In this document: piece after piece, positions 1-7,468 of the stretch
Layout of the letters: each line of letters opens with the position of its first letter
Numbering within the stretch: position 1 is the first letter of the stretch
Origin: Chryseobacterium potabilaquae
GTDB taxonomy: Bacteria > Bacteroidota > Bacteroidia > Flavobacteriales > Weeksellaceae
Assembly: GCF_902728265.1 (NCBI RefSeq)
Contig: NZ_CACVBR010000010.1
Location: 40,459-104,458 of the forward strand
Length of the DNA stretch: 64,000 bases
Reading direction: 5' to 3'
The notes under the pieces: model-generated
Databases searched by the model: none
Seen by the model: only the letters and a program-made list of their open reading frames with translations
What the model was told of the DNA's origin: nothing
Translations under genes and position numbers: made by a program

Positions 1-1
1 A

Positions 2-289
2 GGTATTGCGATGATTAGAATCTTTGGTGAAAATCATGTCCCTGAATTCAGTTCTACCAAAGCCTTTACAGGGCATACTTTAGCAGCTGCAGCAGGAGTT
101 GAAGCTATATTTTCAGTGTTAGCCATGCAAAACAATATGATATTCCCCAATCTGAACTTCAAAACAAAAATGGAAGAATTTGATTTAGTTCCTGTAACTA
201 AATTAACAGAAAAAGAGATTAATCATGTTCTTTCCAATTCATTTGGATTTGGGGGTAACTGTTCAACCTTAATTTTCTCCAAATCATGA
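2..289 (+). CDS. Beta-ketoacyl-ACP synthase, C-terminal part (cut by window edge)
   Basis: The reading frame is open from base 2, so the gene starts upstream of the window and only about 95 C-terminal residues are visible. They carry the second catalytic histidine of the KAS I/II thiolase fold (STKAFTGHTLAAAAG) and the terminal glycine-rich signature SNSFGFGGN, so this copy looks catalytically competent as far as it can be seen. The family condenses malonyl-ACP with an acyl chain. The stop overlaps the start of the next gene by 4 bases (ATGA), indicating translational coupling with the second ketosynthase-like protein. By context it belongs to the aryl-polyene/flexirubin chain-building set. 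Confidence 0.9.
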   Translation, partial: GIAMIRIFGENHVPEFSSTKAFTGHTLAAAAGVEAIFSVLAMQNNMIFPNLNFKTKMEEFDLVPVTKLTEKEINHVLSNSFGFGGNCSTLIFSKS

Positions 290-1347
290 ATGCAGTTTAC
301 ATCAACGGTGCAGCCTGTATATCCGTTCAAGACACTTTAAACAAAGATTTTATATATCATTTAAAACCTGAAAAATCTGTTCAAGTTTTAAAAGCAATTG
401 AACCCAATTACAAAGAGCTCATTCCTCCGGCCCTGATCAGAAGAATGTCTAAAACAGTAAAAATGAGCTCCATGGCATCACATTATGCTTTAAAGGAAGC
501 AAAAGTTGAAGTCCCTGATGCTATCATTATAGGAACTGGCATGGGGTGCTCACAAGATTCTGAAAAGTTTTTAAAAAATGTGATTGATAACCATGAAGAA
601 TTTTTAACTCCGACCCATTTTATCCAATCCACTCACAATACTGTTTCTGGCCAAATTGCTTTAGCGTTACAATGTCATGCTTACAATTTCACGTATGTCA
701 ACCACTCTTCTTCTTTAGAGTTTTCATTATTGGATGCAAAACTTCAGATTAATGACAATGAAGCTTCATCTGTTTTAGTAGGTTCAACAGACGAACAAAC
801 TGAAAGAACAATGGAGTTATACCGGTTAAATGATACTATTAAAAAAGAAGCTAATCTTCCTGTGGATTATTTAAACTCATCAACAGATGGTGTTATATGG
901 GGAGAAGGAGCCAGTTTTTTTGTAATAGAAAAAGAGAAAAAAGAAAATTCTTATGCCCAACTAATCGATATTCAAATAACTAATAAAATTGAAATCAATA
1001 TAGTCCCTACATTTATTGAAGATTTTTTAGCTAAAAATAAATTAACGCGGAATGATATTGACGTTGTAATGTTAGGATTCAGTGGAGATTCAAAATCTGA
1101 CACCTATTATACGAAAGTAATGGACTTATTTTCTAATTCTGAATTATTATATTACAAACATTTGAGTGGTGAGTTTAATACTGCAAGTGGTTTCTCCACA
1201 TTTATGGCCTGCCATATTCTTAAACATCAAGAAATTCCCGAAGTTATGATGATCAATCATCTAAAAAAAGATAAAATTGAACACATCCTTCTTTATAATC
1301 AATTTGGAGGAAATGATCATAGCCTGATATTATTGAGAAAAGCATAA
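286..1347 (+). CDS. Inactive beta-ketoacyl synthase homologue (chain-length-factor-like)
   Basis: This 353-residue protein has a thiolase-fold ketosynthase layout but is shorter than the usual ~410 residues. All three catalytic positions appear lost: the nucleophile region reads YVNHSSSLEF (His140 where Cys is expected), the first histidine region reads VMLGFSGDS (Phe265), and the second reads LSGEFNTASG (Glu296). The C-terminal FGGNDHS retains a trace of the GFGG signature. Such dead partners are known as chain-length factors that dimerise with an active ketosynthase in type II polyketide and aryl-polyene systems. The 4-base overlap with the preceding active ketosynthase gene fits a KS-CLF pair. 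The alignment is by eye. Confidence 0.85.
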   Translation: MNAVYINGAACISVQDTLNKDFIYHLKPEKSVQVLKAIEPNYKELIPPALIRRMSKTVKMSSMASHYALKEAKVEVPDAIIIGTGMGCSQDSEKFLKNVIDNHEEFLTPTHFIQSTHNTVSGQIALALQCHAYNFTYVNHSSSLEFSLLDAKLQINDNEASSVLVGSTDEQTERTMELYRLNDTIKKEANLPVDYLNSSTDGVIWGEGASFFVIEKEKKENSYAQLIDIQITNKIEINIVPTFIEDFLAKNKLTRNDIDVVMLGFSGDSKSDTYYTKVMDLFSNSELLYYKHLSGEFNTASGFSTFMACHILKHQEIPEVMMINHLKKDKIEHILLYNQFGGNDHSLILLRKA

Positions 1348-1397
1348 TTACAAAGAAAAGTTGTAGATTTATTCAAATTATATACAAATAATACAGG

Positions 1398-2144
1398 ATG
1401 AAACACTATCCCTTCATCATATTTTACATGTTCTGCAACGTTTTTATTTATGCGTTTCATGGAAGTTTTTGGGTATATCTTGCGACATTCTTCGCTTTTT
1501 CTTCGGTTATCGTTTGGGGATCATTTGATATTCAATTGGGGTATTTTGTTAATAGCATTACCCATAAAAGAACAAAACTTAAAGAGGTGACATTAACCTT
1601 TGATGATGGCCCTACTGAATTTACTCCTCAATTTTTAGATTTACTAAAAGAATATAATATAAAGGCCACTTTTTTTTGCATCGGAAAACAGATCGAAAAA
1701 TATCCAGAAACATTCAAAAGAATTATTTTAGAAGGACATACCATTGGAAATCACACTTTTTCTCATTCAAATAATACCGGTTTTTTATCTACCTCAAAAA
1801 TAACCAATGAAATTGAACGTTGTGATGAGATTATTTTTAAAGTAGGTAATATTAAAACAAATCTATATAGACCTCCATTCGGTGTTACCAATCCAAACAT
1901 CGCAAAAGCAATTAAAAAGACTCATAAAAAAAGTATTGGATGGAATATACGTTCCTTAGACACCATTACCTCTGATGAGAAAAAAATTTACAAAAAAGTT
2001 ACCAAAAGTCTAAAAAAAGGAAATATAATCCTTCTACATGATACTTCACAAAAAACGTATAATGTCTTAGCCGATATATTACTATTTTTGAAGGAGAGAA
2101 AATATTCTACTTTTACTATTAATTCAATTATAAAAAATGATTAA
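1398..2144 (+). CDS. Polysaccharide deacetylase (NodB-like) family protein with N-terminal membrane segments
   Basis: The 248-residue protein starts with two hydrophobic segments (about residues 5-45), followed by a NodB homology domain. Motif 1 is TLTFDDGP (catalytic and metal-binding Asp), motif 2 is NHTFSHS (metal-binding histidines), motif 3 is RPPFG, and a late LLHDT carries the catalytic His. The family removes N-acetyl groups from glycans with a divalent metal. Its stop overlaps the start of the LolA-like gene by 8 bases, so it sits inside the pigment operon. Its substrate there is unknown; editing of a sugar or the cell wall at the export site is one possibility. Confidence 0.88.
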   Translation: MKHYPFIIFYMFCNVFIYAFHGSFWVYLATFFAFSSVIVWGSFDIQLGYFVNSITHKRTKLKEVTLTFDDGPTEFTPQFLDLLKEYNIKATFFCIGKQIEKYPETFKRIILEGHTIGNHTFSHSNNTGFLSTSKITNEIERCDEIIFKVGNIKTNLYRPPFGVTNPNIAKAIKKTHKKSIGWNIRSLDTITSDEKKIYKKVTKSLKKGNIILLHDTSQKTYNVLADILLFLKERKYSTFTINSIIKND

Positions 2145-2763
2145 AGCGTTTATTTCAGTAACATTTTCGCTTATTTCAGCATCCTTATTTTCACAAAACA
2201 TGGCTATGTCAGGAGCAGAAGCAAAAGCGTTTGTGGCAAAAATATCATCAGAAACAAAAGAAATAAAAACATTACAGAGTGATTTTATTCAAACAAAAAA
2301 AATGGATTTTTTGGATAAAAATATTGTTACTTACGGAAAAATGTCTTTAAAATCGCCCAACATGCTAAGTTGGAAATATACAAAACCTTATCAATATAGT
2401 ATTGTGTTTAAAGAAAATAAAATTTTCATCAATGATCAAGGTAAAAAGTCTTCTGTTGATGCAAAAAGTAAAACTTTCGAAAAAATCAATAAATTAATTG
2501 TGGGAAGTTCAAATGGAAACATGTTTACTGACCCAGAATTTTCCGTGACCTATTTTAAAAATAACAATTCAAATATTGCCAAATTTACCCCAAAATCAGC
2601 ACAGTTATTAAAATACATTAAACAAATCGAATTGCAATTTCTTAAAAATCAATCCGTCGTTTCACAGGTAAATATGACGGAAGCATCAGGAGACACCACC
2701 CATATTATGTTTAAAAACACAAAAATCAATGCCCAGATTCCTGCTTCAGATTTTTCTTTATAG
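2137..2763 (+). CDS. LolA-like outer-membrane lipoprotein carrier
   Basis: The 208-residue protein has a signal peptide (hydrophobic to about residue 18, cleavage near LFSQ) and the LolA/LolB-fold pattern: an early LQSDFIQTKK strand, a GKMSLKSPNMLSWKY strand and YSIVFKENKIFI. LolA ferries lipoproteins through the periplasm. A LolA homologue is a regular member of aryl-polyene clusters, where it is thought to move the acylated pigment toward the outer membrane. It overlaps both neighbours, consistent with tight operon packing. Confidence 0.85.
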   Translation: MIKAFISVTFSLISASLFSQNMAMSGAEAKAFVAKISSETKEIKTLQSDFIQTKKMDFLDKNIVTYGKMSLKSPNMLSWKYTKPYQYSIVFKENKIFINDQGKKSSVDAKSKTFEKINKLIVGSSNGNMFTDPEFSVTYFKNNNSNIAKFTPKSAQLLKYIKQIELQFLKNQSVVSQVNMTEASGDTTHIMFKNTKINAQIPASDFSL

Positions 2764-3364
2764 CGGTATTCTTTTACTTTTTGTATGTTGTAAGTCCTAC
2801 CAGCTTACAGATGCAAAACCTGTTTCAAATACTAAAAAAATAGTCGAAAATCTTTATTTTTCTTCTAGTCAAGATTATGTTTACAAATGCCAAATAGATA
2901 TTTATAAACATCATGTAAGTGGTATTTTAATAATAAAAAAATTAGATGATTCAACCCATCGTGTTGCCTTAACTTCGGATTTTGGAAATAAATTAATTGA
3001 TTTTGAAATTTCTCAAGATCGTTTTAAAATTAATTATATTCTGCCGGATTTGAAAAAAAAAGTAATCCTAAATTTTTTAAAAAACGACTTCCAACAACTT
3101 CTAAAAAGAGAATATTCAATTAGTGAAAGTTTTGAACAAGAAACCATGTCTATTTATCTTTCAAAAAGTGAAAATAAAAAATATTATCTCTTTCTCAATA
3201 AAGAAAATCATTTGTTAAGCAAGATTATTTATACCAAAAATAATAAGGAGAAAATTGATTTTACGTTTGATTCAAAAAAACATAACTTCGCAGATAGTAT
3301 TCATTTGCAACATAGAGATTTTAAAATCAATATAAAACTATATCAAATAACTGAAACCGAATAA
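2729..3364 (+). CDS. Predicted lipoprotein of the aryl-polyene cluster
   Basis: A 211-residue protein starts 35 bases inside the LolA-like gene. This start is needed because it supplies the signal peptide and lipobox (LLLFVCC, lipidated Cys at 20 or 21). The mature part is rich in beta strands with many Lys and Ile residues, and no enzyme motif is visible. Aryl-polyene clusters commonly encode a small lipoprotein beside LolA that may receive the product at the outer membrane, resembling LolB in role. I cannot assign a family with certainty. Two bases separate it from the dehydratase gene. Confidence 0.75.
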   Translation: MPRFLLQIFLYSGILLLFVCCKSYQLTDAKPVSNTKKIVENLYFSSSQDYVYKCQIDIYKHHVSGILIIKKLDDSTHRVALTSDFGNKLIDFEISQDRFKINYILPDLKKKVILNFLKNDFQQLLKREYSISESFEQETMSIYLSKSENKKYYLFLNKENHLLSKIIYTKNNKEKIDFTFDSKKHNFADSIHLQHRDFKINIKLYQITETE

Positions 3365-3365
3365 A

Positions 3366-3737
3366 ATGAAAACCATTCTTACTGATTTCTACACGCTACA
3401 ATCCTACAAAAAACAAGAATCAGGAGGCTTCATTGCTACTATTTATTTAAATAAAGACCATCAAATTTTTAAAGGCCATTTTCCTGGAAATCCGGTGACC
3501 CCAGGAGTTTGTATGATGCAAATAGTAAAAGAGCTTACGGAAGAATTTACCTCAACTCAACTTTTCCTAAAATCTGCATCTAATGTTAAGTTTATGGCCA
3601 TCATCAATCCTTTTGAAACTCCAGAACTGACCTTACATTTAGATATTGATGAAAATGGAGATGATATTAAAGTAAAAAATACCACCCTCTTTGGCGAGAC
3701 TATTGCATTAAAAATGTCAGTACACTATAAAAAATGA
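3366..3737 (+). CDS. 3-hydroxyacyl-ACP dehydratase, FabZ/ApeI-like hotdog protein
   Basis: The 123-residue single hotdog domain contains the catalytic GHFPGNPVTPGVCMMQ motif (His38). It is slightly shorter than FabZ (about 145 residues). The family dehydrates beta-hydroxyacyl-ACP to trans-2-enoyl-ACP. In an aryl-polyene pathway with no enoyl reductase this step creates the conjugated double bonds. It lies between a lipoprotein gene and a small exported protein with gaps of 1-4 bases, clearly one operon. Confidence 0.88.
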   Translation: MKTILTDFYTLQSYKKQESGGFIATIYLNKDHQIFKGHFPGNPVTPGVCMMQIVKELTEEFTSTQLFLKSASNVKFMAIINPFETPELTLHLDIDENGDDIKVKNTTLFGETIALKMSVHYKK

Positions 3738-3741
3738 CACC

Positions 3742-4218
3742 ATGAACTTCATTGTATCCTTCTTAGCATCTTTCTTACTCTTCTTTCAAACGAATCTGGA
3801 ATCTATTAGAACTAGCTATGCTAAAGCCAATTCTTCTGCTACAAATACTCAGAATTTTATTACGATTGCAGAAAAAGAAACGGATTCAGATCCTGTAATT
3901 TTAGGCTATAAAGCGGCTGCACAAATTATGCAGGCAAAAATTACTAAACAGAACAGAAAATCATTGGTGAAAACAGGAGCTACCAATTTGGAACGCCTTA
4001 TTAAATCCAATCCTAATATTCTAGAATTAAGAGTCATAAGATTAAGTATTCAGGAAAACCTTCCAAAAATTGTAGGATATCGAGGGAATTTAAAAGAAGA
4101 TAAAAACTTCATCTTCAATAATTATGCTCAGCAGAATACTTCTCTTAAAAACTATATCAAACAATTTGTAATGCAATCCAAAACGATAAGTGCTTCTGAA
4201 AAAGCAACTTTAAAATAA
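3742..4218 (+). CDS. Small exported protein of unknown function, pigment operon
   Basis: A 158-residue protein with a hydrophobic N-terminus (about residues 3-17) that looks like a signal peptide or anchor, then a helical, Lys- and Asn-rich remainder without cysteines. I recognise no domain. It is only 4 bases from both the dehydratase and the glycosyltransferase genes, so it is co-transcribed with the pigment genes and may act in the periplasm during export. Confidence 0.7.
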   Translation: MNFIVSFLASFLLFFQTNLESIRTSYAKANSSATNTQNFITIAEKETDSDPVILGYKAAAQIMQAKITKQNRKSLVKTGATNLERLIKSNPNILELRVIRLSIQENLPKIVGYRGNLKEDKNFIFNNYAQQNTSLKNYIKQFVMQSKTISASEKATLK

Positions 4219-4222
4219 AGCA

Positions 4223-5395
4223 ATGACCACTATAGAAGTCCAAAAAGTAATTTCAGAAAAAAAAGTTTGCATTGTAATCCCTACATATAATAATCAAAAG
4301 ACACTGAAAAAAATAATTGATGGAATATTAGATTATACCTCTCATATTATTGTCGTTAATGATGGTTCTACAGATTCCACATCCCAAATCTTAGATCATT
4401 ATTCACAAATTACAACCCTTACACTTTCTCAAAATAAAGGAAAAGGAAACGCATTAAAACTTGGGTTTAGAAAAGCAATCGAACAAGGCTTTAATTATGC
4501 CATAACAATTGATTCTGACGGACAGCACTACCCAGAAGATATTCCGGTATTCATTGATGCTCTTTTCAAAGAAAAAGAAGATACCTTATTTATTGGAAAA
4601 AGAAACATGACTCAGGATGGTATTCCCAAAAAAAGCAGTTTTGGAAATAAGTTCTCCAATTTCTGGTTTTGGTTCGAGACAGGAATTAAGCTTGAGGATA
4701 CTCAATCCGGATATAGATTATATCCACTTCTCAGAATACCCAAAAAATATTTTACTCCAAAATTTGAATTTGAAATTGAAATCATTGTAAGAACTGCCTG
4801 GAACCATATTCCTGTAAAAAATGTGCCTGTAAAAGTCTTATATGATCCTCTTGAAAGGGTTTCACATTTTAGACCTTTCAAAGATTTTACCCGCATCAGT
4901 ATCCTAAATACCATTTTAGTAATCATTACCTTGTTTTACATTATTCCAAGAAACTTTGTGAATAACTTCCAAAAAAAAAGTTTTAAAAAATTTCTAAAAG
5001 AAGATATATTAGAAAGCGATGGAACAAACCGTACAAAAGCCTTTTCTATTGCCTTAGGGATATTTATAGGATTATCTCCTTTTTGGGGATTTCAGACTTT
5101 ACTTGTGATATCATTAGCTGTTCTTTTCAAGCTTAATAAAGTTCTCGCATTTTTGGCTTCTAATATAAGCTTACCTCCTTTTATTCCATTTATTATTGCT
5201 GCATCTCTATTTTTAGGAACTCCTTTTGTATCCGGTAATAGTAATATTTTATCTCAAGAGCTGAACTTTCAACTGATCAAGAACCATCTCTTCCAATACA
5301 TAATTGGAAGTTTAATTCTCGCTACCGTAATGTCAATACTCTCTGGTACAGCAGTTTTACTCTTCTTAAATAAACTGGATACAGAAAATAATTAA
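4223..5395 (+). CDS. Family 2 glycosyltransferase fused to a DUF2062 membrane domain
   Basis: Residues about 12-230 form a GT-A domain: the opening VCIVIPTYNNQKTL strand, IIVVNDGSTDST for the nucleotide, and the metal-binding ITIDSDGQHYP. This part resembles DPM1-like polyisoprenyl-phosphate glycosyltransferases. Residues about 230-390 include membrane segments and a DUF2062 region (FSIALGIFIGLSPFWGFQT). A GT2 or GT2-acyltransferase protein is typical of aryl-polyene clusters. It is the last gene of the plus-strand operon and ends only 4 bases before the convergent minus-strand operon, with no terminator hairpin visible between. Confidence 0.87.
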   Translation: MTTIEVQKVISEKKVCIVIPTYNNQKTLKKIIDGILDYTSHIIVVNDGSTDSTSQILDHYSQITTLTLSQNKGKGNALKLGFRKAIEQGFNYAITIDSDGQHYPEDIPVFIDALFKEKEDTLFIGKRNMTQDGIPKKSSFGNKFSNFWFWFETGIKLEDTQSGYRLYPLLRIPKKYFTPKFEFEIEIIVRTAWNHIPVKNVPVKVLYDPLERVSHFRPFKDFTRISILNTILVIITLFYIIPRNFVNNFQKKSFKKFLKEDILESDGTNRTKAFSIALGIFIGLSPFWGFQTLLVISLAVLFKLNKVLAFLASNISLPPFIPFIIAASLFLGTPFVSGNSNILSQELNFQLIKNHLFQYIIGSLILATVMSILSGTAVLLFLNKLDTENN

Positions 5396-5399
5396 CAAT

Positions 5400-5759
5400 T
5401 TAAACAAAGCCTGCAAATAATAATATTGTTGTAATTACCGTAAAAAATATAGATAATACAACCAATGTTAATTGAACATTATAATAGAGTTTAGGTTCAT
5501 TTTCTACTCTAACAATGTAATTGGCTATTAATTTATCCGGACTTTTGATTAATCTCCAGACAAAAATCACAAAAAAAAGATTCAATACAATAGGAAGGAG
5601 AAGTAATATTATGTTTCCGAAACTATCAATTTTATTGCTATACTCATGAATAGTTAAAAGTTTCGAAAAAGAATTATATCTTCTGAGCAGCAGCACAGAA
5701 TAACATAAAATCATAATAAAAGGCACGTACAATAGTAATTTAATCTTCTTTGACATCAT
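5400..5759 (-). CDS. Small three-helix membrane protein of unknown function
   Basis: A 119-residue protein with three predicted membrane segments (about residues 5-25, 47-69 and 93-117) and a short charged loop. No known domain is recognised. Its start overlaps the end of the C45 hydrolase gene by 4 bases, so the two are translationally coupled, and it is the last gene of the minus-strand pigment operon. A role supporting the hydrolase at the membrane is inference only. Confidence 0.7.
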   Translation of the reverse strand: MMSKKIKLLLYVPFIMILCYSVLLLRRYNSFSKLLTIHEYSNKIDSFGNIILLLLPIVLNLFFVIFVWRLIKSPDKLIANYIVRVENEPKLYYNVQLTLVVLSIFFTVITTILLFAGFV

Positions 5760-7468
5760 TTCTTTAGTTTTACTTTTTTTAACGTTTTATTGAGGTGTTT
5801 TTCTATAGTAGTCTTATCTTGAGTTGTTGTAATTTCTTTAGTAAGAGCCTTCTCAAACTCTATCTTTGATTTCTGATATTCTTTTTTGCTATAATAATAC
5901 TTTCCGGTTTCAAAGTAAACCTTCCAAAAATCAGCATTTAATGCTTTAAAGTGATTAAGATATTGATCCGATAAAAATTGCCCCTTAGTATCGGTCGCTT
6001 TTTCAACCTCAAGCATTTTTTCTTTACATTCTTTATAATCTTCAAATTCTTGGGAATCAATAAAAGGATCAGGAGATATATTCATAGATGAATTAGCAAG
6101 CTCTCCATTTTGGAATCTCTTTTCCGAAAAAATTATATTCAAATCATAACAAACATATTCACCTAATTGGTAGGGACTTGAAGAAACCCAAACCAATTTT
6201 TTCTCTGGTGAAAATATAATTGAATGGTGAGCTTGAAGTTGATTTATAGCTTTTTCATTACCATAGCCTATTCTTCTATGGTTTAATCCCGATTGATCTC
6301 TTAAAATAGCTGCCATTTTTTCAGGATTTAATTCTTTATATTCCTCTAAAAGCTCCCCAAGTTTTTTATATCTATACTCTGAATGACTTTCTAAAATATG
6401 TTTTTGGTTTATTTTATCATTTTTATAAGCCTCAGACTGAAAATGATTAGTACAAAAAATTTTACTTGAATTTTTAGCATGATACAATCCAAAATTATTA
6501 GGTGATATCTCAATAATAACAGCATTTCTATCGTGGGCACTTCCTATGAGAATGGATTCTGAAACAAAAACTTTACTTTTTTTTGCAATGGTAATTGCTT
6601 CATCAATATTGGTTGCATATTGTAAAATTTCTCTTGTTACTAAAGAAACAGGTGTTTTAGCAGCTAATGGTATTTTAGATTTCCCTGCATTAATGGTAAC
6701 CGTAATTCCCTCTTTATTCATTCCAGAAATTACGCCTATCATTCCTGGCCAACTTACCGATATATAAGGAATACCCTCATTTGGTTCTACAAACTCAACT
6801 ACTTTATTTTTTGCAAATTCATCATTGACATAAAAATCAAAATTTCGCCCTATTAAAAGCTCTCCATTTTCAGAATTAGCATCCCAAACCGCAAGTGACG
6901 TACATCCCACAATAGCTAAATCCTGTAAGGCATGCCCAATATCATGCGCTCCATGTAAATATAGATTTCTTAGATATCTAGGAGCTATAAAATCATATTT
7001 TTTTGATGAATATTGAGAAAGGCCGTATAATTCAACCTGATATTCATCTCTAACATTGAGGTACATTTTTCTATTATACCACTTCAAAAATTTCCCTAAT
7101 ATTTTCTGTTTAAATTTGGAAGGCACAAAACTCTCTACTTTGGAAAAGAAAATTTCTTCTTGCCTTAGCATCAAACTTTGTGTTAATGCTCCATTATTAT
7201 ACCCTAACTGTAAAGGATTTCCTTGAATATAAAGCTCCCAAAGTTGTTGTTTATTTTTTGTCAGATAATTTTGACCATAACTAAAAGTAGAATCATTAAT
7301 TATATTAATTTTTGGAATTTCTAAAGAATACTGATTTATACCCGGTAAATGATGAATTGATTTTCTCACTCCACAAGAAAAAAGGAAAAATATAAGAGGT
7401 AGAATAAGTACAAAGCTTATCCTATATTGTTGAATTTGGATTTTATTTTCTAAATTATTTTTTATCAC
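5756..7468 (-). CDS. C45-family Ntn-hydrolase/acyltransferase lipoprotein
   Basis: A 570-residue protein with a lipoprotein signal (LIFFLFSC, lipidated Cys32). The core resembles the C45 / acyl-CoA:6-aminopenicillanate acyltransferase family: LAIVGCTSLAVWD places the candidate N-terminal nucleophile at Cys189, followed by GRNFDFYV and later NAGKSKIP and SGLNHRR. C45 enzymes cut themselves before the Cys and then hydrolyse or transfer acyl groups. About residues 505-545 look like one TPR helix pair. The start codon is GTG and lies 14 bases inside the FAD-enzyme gene. Context suggests ester or amide chemistry on the pigment outside the cytoplasm; this is unproven. Confidence 0.82.
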   Translation of the reverse strand: MIKNNLENKIQIQQYRISFVLILPLIFFLFSCGVRKSIHHLPGINQYSLEIPKINIINDSTFSYGQNYLTKNKQQLWELYIQGNPLQLGYNNGALTQSLMLRQEEIFFSKVESFVPSKFKQKILGKFLKWYNRKMYLNVRDEYQVELYGLSQYSSKKYDFIAPRYLRNLYLHGAHDIGHALQDLAIVGCTSLAVWDANSENGELLIGRNFDFYVNDEFAKNKVVEFVEPNEGIPYISVSWPGMIGVISGMNKEGITVTINAGKSKIPLAAKTPVSLVTREILQYATNIDEAITIAKKSKVFVSESILIGSAHDRNAVIIEISPNNFGLYHAKNSSKIFCTNHFQSEAYKNDKINQKHILESHSEYRYKKLGELLEEYKELNPEKMAAILRDQSGLNHRRIGYGNEKAINQLQAHHSIIFSPEKKLVWVSSSPYQLGEYVCYDLNIIFSEKRFQNGELANSSMNISPDPFIDSQEFEDYKECKEKMLEVEKATDTKGQFLSDQYLNHFKALNADFWKVYFETGKYYYSKKEYQKSKIEFEKALTKEITTTQDKTTIEKHLNKTLKKVKLKK

